From Schizochytrium sp. TIO01 (lineage: Eukaryota; Sar; Bigyra; Thraustochytrida; Thraustochytriidae): a stretch of 64,000 nt of DNA. Location of the stretch: the NCBI GenBank assembly GCA_004764695.1, contig SMSO01000014.1, positions 7,299,125 to 7,363,124 on the forward strand, read 5' to 3'. Every line of letters begins with the position of its first letter. The stretch's first letter is position 1. Positions 55,060-64,000 of the stretch are shown here, piece after piece. The notes under the pieces were generated by a model that saw only the letters and a list, made by a program, of their open reading frames with translations, did not search any database and was not told the DNA's origin. The position numbers and the translations under genes were made by a program.

Positions 55060-55458
55060 TACTGCCACAGACTCGCCATTCCAAAAAAAAGTTGTGTAGA
55101 GCAACATTGACGTAGCCCTGTGCACTGCCATTAAGGCCTCACGGAGACAACGTTGTGTAGGCGCGGCAAGCTTTTGTTACTGTTGCGACATTTTGAGGAG
55201 CGTAACACTGGTGCCATACTCGTTTACTACAAGGAAGCGCTCCATCCTCGAATAAAGCATGCCAAAGATAAATTGAGGCACCATAGTGTGTTGCAGTTTC
55301 TGCAAAGGTATACAGTACATTTCTATTTCGTTCATGTATATAAATTCTATAAGCTGAGCTTCTTCTTGGTGGTCCGGAGAGGAAAGACTCTTAACTATTG
55401 CATCAAGTCCCTTGCCGTCATTGAGAGTCATTTGGGGAATGTGTGCTGAGCGAGTCAT
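55060..55458 (-). pseudogene. Protein-kinase-like gene fragment
   Basis: The minus strand shows FLVVNEYGTSVTLL (hinge-like), a stop after KMSQQ, then REALMAVHRA and FFWNGES. This is the same order as a divergent kinase-like domain and homologous to 25380-25604. The catalytic loop is destroyed, so this is a relic. Confidence 0.4.
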
Positions 55459-55910
55459 GCAAATGGATACGTATGTTGGGAGTCTTCTTAGGCAAAGTTG
55501 GATTCAACTCATAAGTATACCCGTGGTACAATTATCCTGTAAAAACTTGGACTGTATTGATAGTGGAGAATTACTTGGTTTATTGGTATGAAAAGTACTT
55601 TTTGAACAAGCTTGACTTATTTCACGACATAACAAGTAGAAGAAGTTGATTTTGACACCATTCTGGGAAGAAGTCCTTTCATCGATAACTCACATATTTC
55701 CTCGCAATTTGCTAAAGGAGTCATAGAAGCTACCTATCATCTTTTATCGAAATAGAGGTGTTCGGGGATATGGCATATTATTATGTGAGGTTAGTATTCG
55801 CTCTGCTAGCTCACTCATGCTACTGATCCTCACTTGCCTTTTGAATGCTCACCTTCTTTGGGATTTAGAATATACAATTTATGAAGATCCTTGAGAATTT
55901 GGTAGTATCC
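55459..55910. other. Intergenic, no feature seen
   Basis: No ORF or repeat of note between the kinase-like relic and the tRNA gene. Confidence 0.5.
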
Positions 55911-55981
55911 GCGTCAGTGGTTTAGTGGTAAAATAGCTGTTTGCCATGCGGCTGCCCCGGGTTCGATTCCCGGCTGACGCT
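55911..55981 (+). tRNA. tRNA-Gly(GCC), copy 1
   Basis: A cloverleaf with a perfect 7-bp acceptor stem (GCGTCAG/CTGACGC), a D arm with AGTGGTA, anticodon GCC at 55943-55945 in loop TTGCCAT, and T arm CCGGGTTCGATTCCCGG. No intron and no CCA. The discriminator base is T, not the A usual in eukaryotic tRNA-Gly. A T7 run at 55993-55999 can serve as RNA polymerase III terminator. Confidence 0.95.
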
Positions 55982-56960
55982 TTCAAGTCGAATTTTTTTA
56001 ATTAAAATTATTCTTAGGCCTATAGATAGATATAGGTATAGAAGCAGCCTGCCACTGCTTCCTAAGTTAGGTAAAGGCCTATTCTATTTCAGTTAAACAA
56101 AATCTCTCCGGACTACGACTCAAGCCTTAGAGTCTACCCTTACCTAAATTCGAGAATCGTTTTCCGGGAACGACCTACCTTACCAGATTGAATTGGCTAA
56201 AGTTTTTTCTAACATACAATCGAATAGTAATTCCAAACACGGTTACCTCATGTTTTCTAACTTTTAGTTTTTATCTAAATATGAGTGCTCTACTTTAAAT
56301 TGAGTTTTTCCCAAGTAGGAACGCCCCTGACTGCTCACTTATGTAGATACTCTACCAAATAACAGCGCTTCTGTTGCCTGTCATGAGTGCTTGAGTTATT
56401 TACCCAAGTTAAAAGGTTTTAACTCGGTACTTCTGACTAGTGAGACTGGTCACCCGCCATGAGCATGAGCATGAGCTTGTGTGTAGCACTAGTACTAGGA
56501 ATAGTATAGTACCTTTTTTCTCTTTTTTATTTTGCTAAGTCACCTCTCTCTAGATAGATCTGCTCGTTTTAGACCCATTGTATTTCTGGGAGTAGGTAAT
56601 ATTGAATGATTTTTTGTTTTGGCTTGAGTTTTTTAAAATAGTAAATTTAAGATTATGAAACTCATTACCTCTGATTAGAAGGGGGGCTACTTATTAAACT
56701 CTGATAACGAGTAAAGTGAGGCAAAAAGTGTTGTGAAAAAGAACACACGATCCTCTCCATGTCACGCGTTCCGGATCACAGTTACAAGTCATAAGCCATC
56801 ACTATGTTTGGTTAGTTCATGGGTACCAGAAGAAAAATGAGACTACATGACATGTTCTCTCCCACCAATTACACTAGCTGTCGATGATTCCTAAGATTAC
56901 TTTACTTAAAATAAATTTTTATATCCTGCTTTTCATAAACTGTGACTAGCTAGAGTAATG
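55982..56960. other. Intergenic, no gene seen
   Basis: AT-rich, without ORFs of note. Its end forms the distal upstream region of the dynamin-like gene. Confidence 0.5.
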
Positions 56961-56972
56961 TTTCCCGGGAAA
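56961..56972. promoter_or_regulatory. TTTCCCGGGAAA palindrome, upstream copy
   Basis: A perfect 12-bp palindrome 225 bp before the dynamin-like start codon. It is repeated twice more at 57034 and 57054. Confidence 0.5.
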
Positions 56973-57030
56973 CCTTCTTTTAATTCACGATCTTTGATCG
57001 AATAAAATGGTACCTCTCGCCGGAATTGCG

Positions 57031-57068
57031 CTATTTCCCGGGAAACCATGCTGTTTCCCGGGAAATAG
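57031..57068. promoter_or_regulatory. Paired TTTCCCGGGAAA sites forming a 16-bp inverted repeat
   Basis: The arms CTATTTCCCGGGAAAC (57031-57046) and GTTTCCCGGGAAATAG (57053-57068) are exact reverse complements around a 6-nt spacer, and each contains the palindrome. Two dimeric protein sites about two helical turns apart (20 bp centre to centre) are plausible. Position -155 to -118 from the ATG suggests an operator or enhancer. Confidence 0.55.
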
Positions 57069-57185
57069 CTCAAAAATTAAAATCGAGATCCAGATTCAAA
57101 TCAAAAACGTGCGAAGCGTCAGGCGCTTAAGCAAGTAAGAGAGAGGAGCGAGTAGACTTGGAGCTGACGCATAACCGTTTGAATT

Positions 57186-59630
57186 ATGACTGCACAAAGT
57201 CTCGACGATGAGCTTTCCAAAGAGTTCGTTAAGTACGTCAAGCCACTCTTGGCGATAAACGACAAATTGAGAAAGCTGACTAAGCTTGAAGATGACATCA
57301 ATACGTCAACAATCGTAGCTGTTGGCGACCAATCGCACGGGAAAAGCTCCGTAATCGAAGCGCTCAGTGGTGTATTGTTGCCGCGCGGGCAAGGTATGAA
57401 AACCAAGCTTCCACTCAGCCTTCATCTTCGCAGCGCAGAAGAAGAGAAGGCCATAATTCAGTTTGCAGGTCGAAAGGATCGGGAAGTCTCTCTCGCTGAT
57501 GTAGCAAAAGCTATCGATGAACTGACAGCAGAAGTTGTAGGGGAAGGCGTTGCAGATGTGAAGGATGAGGAAATTGATCTGACGGTTTTTCGCCCTGGAC
57601 AGGTTGACCTAGACCTGATTGATCTGCCTGGGATGACTCGAGCAACAGGGGAATCTGGCCCTGCTGATCTAGAAACTCGAATCAAAGATATGTACTGCCA
57701 CTACATGCGCCCACCTGAAGCAGTATTACTCAATGTAGTTGCAGCCCAAACGGACACAGGCAACAGTACTGGATTCAAGATGAGCATAGACTTTGACGCT
57801 CATCGCAAGCGTACCTTATTGTGTTACACCAAGATGGATTCATACTCGGACAACCCGAAGCATTTCGTAGAGCGTGTTAAGCGTGACCTTGAAGCCTTCA
57901 CTCTCGATCCTCACGATGTATTTTGCGTCCGAAATCGTTCACAAGCTGAATCGGAGAATGGGTTGTCGCTGGAGGATGCACGTGAAAAGGAATCGAAATG
58001 CCTTGCTGATCCAGAAGGTCCGGCGCTAGCTGCAAATGAACAATTGAAAGTAGGACTCGGGAGGGCGGGCCTTGCCCAGCGTCTCGCTTACATTCAGCGC
58101 AAGCGCATAGCAGAGGCACTTCCAGAACTAATGAAGGCACTGAATAAACGCCTACTTAACCTTCAGCAAGTGTTAGATGATCTTCCCAAGATCTATTTGA
58201 CGGAAGCGGATTGTGTTGTAGAGTTACAAAAATGTCTCTCCAACATCAGGTTGGGATTAAAATCTTCGCGTGAAGGTCGTGTGAAAGCAAACCCTAGCTT
58301 CATTGTTCTAAGCCTTGAATTAGGTGCGAGCACTCCCAAAAATGAGGAGGAGAAAGATGGCAGGTGGGTCGTTTCTGCGCACTGGGACTTTCGGAGTGCA
58401 GGTGCTAAAGAAATGCACGATCAGAAAGTCAAGCAACGAATGGAACATGCAGGCCTTGGTCGTTATTCCGAAGAGTTACTTCGGCGTGCAAACGACAATG
58501 TTACCTGTAGAACCTTGGACGAGATGGGGGTGCGAAATTACCATAAACAGCGAGAAATATTGGATATTCTGGAGGAGAATGACAACGCTGAGATCGATGA
58601 GGATCTCTTAATTGTGAGCGTTCGTGACAAGAAAGAATCCAATTTCTCCTATGAGGTACAGGTCACTCCAAAAGCTGCATCGTCATCTATAAGGTCAAGT
58701 GATGAAATCGAGCCTGGCTATTTAGCAGAATTCTCTTACCCATCGCCGTGCGCAGTCGATATAAAAACTATTATCCGTGTTGGCCAGCAAGGAGTTCCTT
58801 TCACGTCATGCTCTTCATTCGCCCGCAGCAAAGACAAATTTGTAGAAGCAGTACGAACTAACAAACCCCGTACATTCTTCTTCTCAAAGACCTTTTTCAA
58901 TACAATGAAAGACTGTTACGAGCAGTACCGTGGTTGCGAGGGGCTCCCAGGTACCTTACCCAGTCATGTTGCTGTCGATGTAGCTCGGGAACTCCAGAAA
59001 GATATCTATCCGTTTGCAGATGAATTTGCAGACCACGTTCAAAGAGATGTTGTTAAGTGGACAGAGGAAGAAGCGTTAGCTCATCTAGGCTCTTTTCCAT
59101 TACTTTACGAAAAGGCATCAGAAGCAATTCGCCGAGTCTTAACATCAGCCCGCCTTCATTTGGGAGAAGATCTTATGACAACACGGAGATGTTTTGATCA
59201 AGTGATGCTGGAAGATCACTACTTTAGCTTTGTTCTCAAAGATATTCGTGACAAAGTCACAGAGGTGCGCAGAGGAGAGAGAGAACTCGGATTTCTAACG
59301 CAAGAAATAGTGGAAAGAATGGATAATCATGATTCTGGAATTGTAGACGACATTTCGCGACTCGCTGCCTATTGGAAAGTAATGTGCAAAGAGTATTCCG
59401 GTTATGTAACCAAACTCGTCAAGGTACACTTGTTATCCCAAAAAACCGACGATGATGTCATGGCTGCGATTTCGGGAGATTGCTTTAGCGGCAACACGCT
59501 GGTGCAGCAAATGGCTCCAAGCCAGAAACAAAGACAAGCTAGAGTTGCACTGGAGCAACGCATCAATAATCTTAGAGATGCTAAAAATGAATACGAACAT
59601 GCTAAAAATTCCCAGCTCCTTTTTGAGTGA
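57186..59630 (+). CDS. Dynamin-superfamily GTPase, Mx-like, with internal SAM domain
   Basis: A single 814-codon ORF without introns. G1 is GDQSHGKSS (47-55), G2 Thr 73 within LLPRGQGMKTKLPL, G3 DLPG (146-149), G4 TKMD (215-218). The LPRGxGxxT signature is closest to Mx-type and other classical dynamins. Residues about 412-465 (VKQRMEHAGLGRYSEELL ... LDEMGVRNYHKQREILDIL) match a SAM domain, placed in the middle of the stalk-equivalent part. The C-terminal region (about 700-790; LAAYWKVMCKEYSGYVTKLV) resembles the GTPase effector domain. No PH or proline-rich domain and no membrane helix. Expected role: GTP-driven assembly and membrane or particle remodelling. Mx relatives restrict viruses in animals; that role here is inference. 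Confidence 0.9.
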   Translation: MTAQSLDDELSKEFVKYVKPLLAINDKLRKLTKLEDDINTSTIVAVGDQSHGKSSVIEALSGVLLPRGQGMKTKLPLSLHLRSAEEEKAIIQFAGRKDREVSLADVAKAIDELTAEVVGEGVADVKDEEIDLTVFRPGQVDLDLIDLPGMTRATGESGPADLETRIKDMYCHYMRPPEAVLLNVVAAQTDTGNSTGFKMSIDFDAHRKRTLLCYTKMDSYSDNPKHFVERVKRDLEAFTLDPHDVFCVRNRSQAESENGLSLEDAREKESKCLADPEGPALAANEQLKVGLGRAGLAQRLAYIQRKRIAEALPELMKALNKRLLNLQQVLDDLPKIYLTEADCVVELQKCLSNIRLGLKSSREGRVKANPSFIVLSLELGASTPKNEEEKDGRWVVSAHWDFRSAGAKEMHDQKVKQRMEHAGLGRYSEELLRRANDNVTCRTLDEMGVRNYHKQREILDILEENDNAEIDEDLLIVSVRDKKESNFSYEVQVTPKAASSSIRSSDEIEPGYLAEFSYPSPCAVDIKTIIRVGQQGVPFTSCSSFARSKDKFVEAVRTNKPRTFFFSKTFFNTMKDCYEQYRGCEGLPGTLPSHVAVDVARELQKDIYPFADEFADHVQRDVVKWTEEEALAHLGSFPLLYEKASEAIRRVLTSARLHLGEDLMTTRRCFDQVMLEDHYFSFVLKDIRDKVTEVRRGERELGFLTQEIVERMDNHDSGIVDDISRLAAYWKVMCKEYSGYVTKLVKVHLLSQKTDDDVMAAISGDCFSGNTLVQQMAPSQKQRQARVALEQRINNLRDAKNEYEHAKNSQLLFE

Positions 59631-61379
59631 AAAAGGTTCTGCCATAGTATTGAGCTGTCTCCTGCGCAACTCGACAAGGGGGAAGACAACAACGAGATAT
59701 TCTTCTCAAGTAAAACAAATATCATTAACAGCCACTTTACTGAGGAATTGAAAGAGTAGGCTAGCAAATACCAATTCACAACCAAAGCAAAACTTATTTC
59801 TCTCCTTCTCTTTCTTTTAAATAAAATTTTATGCAAGAAAAAGTCATTCAGGCTAGACCTGACTATTTCCCAAGCATAGCAAGGCCTCCACAAACTAGAG
59901 GAATAAGAAAGCGTGTGAAGCGTCACCGGAGATATAACTTTATCATGCATTCCAAGCGTCTCGATTCCTCTCCCTTGTCAACTTCTAGTTAGGGATTAGT
60001 CTTCAATATGGAATTACAGAGGGGGCGAGAATTTATATATTATTTCATTTATAGAAAACATGATCTTGTATCATAGTTTTATTATTGCATTCGCGAAACA
60101 CACAATTCAAGGACTCTTCAGTAAATCTAGAATTGCACGCAGTAGTAATCGATGAAAATAAATTTCCATGAAATTCTCTTCCTGCGTCAATCGAGAAACT
60201 TATCTCCAATTAAAAGAGGGTTTGACTCTTATTCCAAAACCAAATATGTTGAAGAAGTTCTCAGCCAGTCTGAAAAGAATGAATCTTTATTTGCTTTGAA
60301 GGGCTTCTGGGGGTATAACAAGCTACCCTTTGAGAAATGCATGAGTCCTCGTATAGCCTTCAAACAGCAAGACAGTTAAGCGAACGAATTTTTATGTCTT
60401 CTGAGATCTTCAATTGAAGGAACATGCAGACGATACACTGCTCGAGTTCTTGCATACAATTGTAAGTCGCCCAGGATCCAGTAACTGCGTAGACTTAGAA
60501 CTAGACAACCAAAAGGGTAATTTTTAGTTCCAAAGATAACAACTAAAAGTTGAGTTCTACATTCCGCAGAACAGGTATGGTGAAGTCTGAATTAATGGTT
60601 GAAGAGAAAAGTCAACCTAGTTTGAATACAGATCGACTCCATATTTGGCTCTGTAATCACAACATGAACCCCTCTGCCTTGTGAACCCAATCCAAAGGTA
60701 GATGATCCCAAACTCAAAAAGCCAAAGTGTAGGAAGCCTTCTTCGATCCTCCCCCAGGCCACCTCTAGCCAACCAGATTCATCTCTCAGCAATATAACTA
60801 CTAATCATAACAAAGGTATTCTTAAATAGGTTACTAAGAATAACTCCATTCAATATTGTTCCCATATCGACATGATTTCACATGTTCTTTTTCTTTTGAC
60901 TTTTTGATAAAGGCAGTATTTTGATTCAACGATTTCGGAAAACGATAAATAAATCGTCGCAAAATTGACCCTTAATTCAATTACATTGAATGAAACCTCG
61001 CCTTTCAGGCCGCGGTTACTTTATCAAGTGAACTTTTTTGAAATCAAGTTACCTGAATTTGGGTGGCCAAGAAGAGTTTCTTCAAAGAGGAATACTGGAT
61101 ACAATAAAATGTCCATAGACTTTTCCTATGAACCGCAAAATACTAGGATTCAGCATGATGGTTTCTTCAAAACCGCTATTTTTATTTTTATTGTTTTACT
61201 GCTAGTTTTAAAAGTTTTGAACCTAGGAGCTCCTGACTCAGCCGCACATGAGCATGCAAAATGACCAGTCCCGTTTCATGTATCCCCCACATTTTCCCCA
61301 AAGACTTCTGGGAGCATGTTGGAACCTCTATATCGTATCTCAGTATGCTCCAGTTTCAAGCGACGATTCACTTTTGAGG
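59631..61379. other. Gene-poor stretch downstream of the dynamin-like gene
   Basis: ORFs at 60152-60379 and 60965-61264 are protein-like but unrecognised, and I do not call them. A fragment of the CTCCAATCGAAGGAAC repeat family lies near 60400-60460. Confidence 0.4.
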
Positions 61380-61800
61380 TCTGTGCTGAGATCTCCAATC
61401 GAAGGAATCAGTGGACAAGATATTGCTAGAATTCTAGACATCTTTTTGTAAAGACCTCATGGATATATGGCATATACTAAAGCATAATTATACAATCGAA
61501 CTTACGTGGTCAAGAAGCCAAAAACCAAAAGTGCGACTACACATTTTCTAGAACTAAGAATGGTGCAACTTGACCTGCTGGTTGAAAAGGTTGAAATAAT
61601 CTAACCCTATCAATTCTATCTAACACAGTTCACAAATGTTTTAGCCTCCTAACTACTACATGAATCAGTCTGCCCTGGAATTCATTTCCCAGGACAGCAG
61701 TTCGCTAACTCTTAAAATGAACCTTTTAAAGGCCTTCATCAAGTCTCTATCCTTCATCTTCATATCCGACCTCCAGCTCACGAGATTAATCTTCGAGCAA
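61380..61800 (+). repeat. Degenerate dispersed repeat, related to 24.5-25.4 kb
   Basis: It has the same order of blocks as the 24.5-25.4 kb unit: the CTCCAATCGAAGGAA block, then ATTACTACATGAATC and GGACAGCAGTTCGCTAACTC. Its start can be read as LRSPIEGISGQDIARIL, which also appears in the other copies (LRSPIEGTSGQDIARVL) and may be a remnant of an encoded protein. Confidence 0.5.
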
Positions 61801-62275
61801 TCATTGTCCCTAACCTTCCAATGGCGGAGACTATATTAACAGGTTGTTTGTGATTGAGTAAATTTTCAAGTCAGCAGTCAGTTCAAGAGAATGCAAAAGA
61901 GTGATACTTGTGTGACGTAATTTCAGATGATTCTGCGAATTTGTTTCCCCATTTATTTTTTGATTTCCACCCCGTCGTCTCCTCAAGAAAAAAAACAAAA
62001 AAAATACGGAGACTCTGTCTAGTGCTAGCAAAGTTGCATCCTCTTCAGGCCTCGTAAGCGTATCAGAAACAGAACTAATCTCTCTTTAGAGGCCAAAATC
62101 AATGCATTCTGCCGTTTCTCAAACGAATTAGCAAGGTTGTTGCTCTCCACTATTATTATAAAGAGGCGTTGCCAGAGGAGAAAAGCAGGTACTCTAGGGT
62201 CTTGTCTAGCAAAGAAGAGCAGAACCCCAAATTCGTATTGGTTTTGCCCTTAGATCTCCGAACAAACTTTTTTTA
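61801..62275. other. Intergenic, no feature seen
   Basis: Nothing recognised apart from an A-rich run near 61987-62003. Confidence 0.4.
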
Positions 62276-62467
62276 TTGCAGAGTAGCTTGTACTGTGAAG
62301 CGTGCAGAGGTAGTCTAAGAATGATGTTGAACTCAGGAGAAAGAGAAATAGGATGATATTTGAGTTATAGAGGTTTCGGGTCCGGATACAGGCAGTCATG
62401 AATGTATAACGTCGGGAGAGCTTGGTTACGTTAGGTTAGGTTAGGCAGTAGCTGTATCTTACTTCAA
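62276..62467 (+). mobile_element. MITE-like element, copy 4, flanked by direct repeats
   Basis: A 192-bp element starting TTGCAGAGTAGC and ending TTACTTCAA. The left flank is TA and the right flank TG. A ~33-bp sequence (TGGTTTTGCCCTTAGATCTC and beyond) occurs in diverged form on both sides (about 62238-62271 and 62468-62502), longer than a normal target-site duplication. Confidence 0.5.
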
Positions 62468-63027
62468 TGGTTTTGTCCTTAGATCTCTGAATGAACTTTT
62501 TGGAAGATGTATGTGCTCTCCTTTGTTTCTTGACGCTTTCAACAGTTCGATCTAAATCCGACACCCCATGTGACTTCTCGGACCCTTTCTCAAAACTAAA
62601 TTCGCCTACTTGTGCTTTGAGGACCAGTCCAACTTAATCTGGCCCTAAGCAGCGCGTACGGGTGCAACTAGAAGGAGTTTGTGAGTCTTGGAGTACCTAG
62701 ATTTTGCCGTTCACTGAGCTTTTCTGTGATCCTATTCCCCACAGCTTTGCTTGTCCACTCCGCTTCACATGTCGTGAAGTAGGTCTCTTTGTCGCTATGG
62801 TACCTATGCTGTACACCCACTTCACATGCGACCAGAGAGATATGAACTCGCTGGTCTAGTGTGTATAGCGAAAGCAACCTAGGCGTCGTGGTTAACCAGG
62901 CAAATAAGGTCAAATGTTCTGATTCTCGCAACTATGCTTGGACCATCACTTCAAGAAAAGATAGGTTGTGAGAAATTCTAGTAATTTTAATAAAATGCAT
63001 GACGCCGAAGCTTCACGAATATGAAAT
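62468..63027. other. Intergenic, no gene seen
   Basis: A minus-strand 87-codon ORF (62668-62931) is unrecognised and unsupported. Confidence 0.4.
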
Positions 63028-63098
63028 GCGTCAGTGGTTTAGTGGTAAAATAGCTGTTTGCCATGCGGCTGCCCCGGGTTCGATTCCCGGCTGACGCT
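63028..63098 (+). tRNA. tRNA-Gly(GCC), copy 2
   Basis: Identical in all 71 positions to the copy at 55911, including the T discriminator. Flanks are unrelated beyond the gene. A T5 run at 63101-63105 serves as terminator. Confidence 0.95.
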
Positions 63099-64000
63099 TA
63101 TTTTTACCCCTTCTCAGTGCTGCTTTTTTATTACTTTATTTAAATGTTATTTATATATGTAAAAGGTACTAAGTTGATGGTGATTATATAATTTATCACC
63201 TCATTGGTCAAAAGGTACATCTATCAGCAGCGTGACTTGAATAACATAGCTAACTACTTGACATCGTAGTATGGGTATCTTTTGGCTCTCATTTTAAGAA
63301 ATTACTTGAATAAGTTTTTTAAACAAATTCGTTCCTTTTTTTCTAGCCATGCGATGTGGTGGAGATGCTATAGTTTTTAAAAAGAAGAAAAAAAAGCTTC
63401 GACACTCCCAGGGGATATTCTTGAAAACCCGTTAGTTGTTTCCTTGTAAACTCAAAAATTAGACCTTACTACTCATAACATTTAGCTTAGTAAAGTATCT
63501 TACCTTAGCATTGCATATGGGGCCGAATGACAAGGGCTATATATCATATTTGTCACATTAAGCTATATCAAGTAGAGTTAACTCGTCATTTTTGCACCAG
63601 AAACTATTTAATTTTATTTGGCAATTTTGTGACAAAGTAAACTTGATGCTGCTATATTTGAATCAAATCAGTAAAACTTAAAGTTGAGTAAATTTCTTGA
63701 CTTACTGTTTTATGGCACATATGTGCTTTTATTTTCAATAGCAATGAACAAATATGAAAATAGAATCCATGTTGTAGTCACCTATTTTCTTGTTCTTTTC
63801 GTTCCACCTTCCAGGCAATAAGTGGATAATAGTTAGCGAAAGAGAGAGTCTTCTGTTACCGAGATCGAATCAAGTGCTTTGACAAGCACCGACGAAAGAC
63901 CTGAAAAAATTCGAAACAGAATATACTTGTGTATCTAGAAGCAGCATTATGTATTAGTAAATTTTGCGAGCATCACTCTAATTATAGCTCACTCAAGGCG
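63099..64000. other. Intergenic, no feature seen
   Basis: AT-rich sequence without ORFs of note up to the window end. Confidence 0.4.

Overview
The window is nuclear DNA from a eukaryote. It has spliceosomal introns with GT-AG ends, two tRNA-Gly(GCC) genes without an encoded CCA, many microsatellites, and eukaryote-type multidomain proteins (NACHT-WD40, LRR-kinase-RBR, dynamin-like GTPase). The TIR subtype and the single-LRR exon architecture suggest an alga or other protist, possibly a stramenopile. I cannot fix the lineage from sequence alone.

Layout. 2.8-11.6 kb (minus strand): an LRR-only gene built from 21 tandem exons of exactly 84 nt, each encoding one 28-residue LRR and each flanked by phase-2 introns inside a ~385-bp tandem repeat. 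13.3-15.6 kb: decayed, unrecognised ORFs. 17.4-23.8 kb (plus): a STAND/NLR-like gene, TIR-like + TIR + NACHT + at least 24 nearly identical WD40 repeats, broken by frame changes. 25.4-27.1 kb: remnants of a kinase-RBR gene. 27.3-28.2 kb: a MITE-like element and an IS607-type serine recombinase relic. 30.6-38.8 kb and 43.4-48.8 kb (plus): two paralogous genes with a short start exon, 11 or 5 single-LRR exons, an acidic linker exon, then one large exon encoding a helical region, a protein kinase and a RING/IBR-type (RBR-like) zinc domain. The first paralogue has one 1-nt frameshift; the second reads intact to 1126 residues. Their 3' flanks are also duplicated (about 38.8-42.4 and 48.8-52.9 kb). 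57.2-59.6 kb (plus): an intact dynamin-superfamily GTPase with an apparent SAM domain inside it, preceded by three perfect TTTCCCGGGAAA palindromes. tRNA-Gly copies lie at 55.9 and 63.0 kb.

How the genes may work together (inference). Four different architectures here are typical of intracellular recognition and defence: LRR only, TIR-NACHT-WD40, LRR-kinase-E3-like, and Mx-like dynamin. The LRR exons and the WD40 repeats share one design: a nearly invariant scaffold, with changes concentrated at the few positions expected to face a ligand. The LRR exons are also phase-compatible cassettes that can be added, lost, skipped or reordered without breaking the frame. The window therefore looks like a candidate immune-receptor cluster that diversifies by repeat turnover. 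Comparable LRR exon shuffling has been described in brown algae; the kinase-RBR output domain and the SAM-containing dynamin look less familiar.
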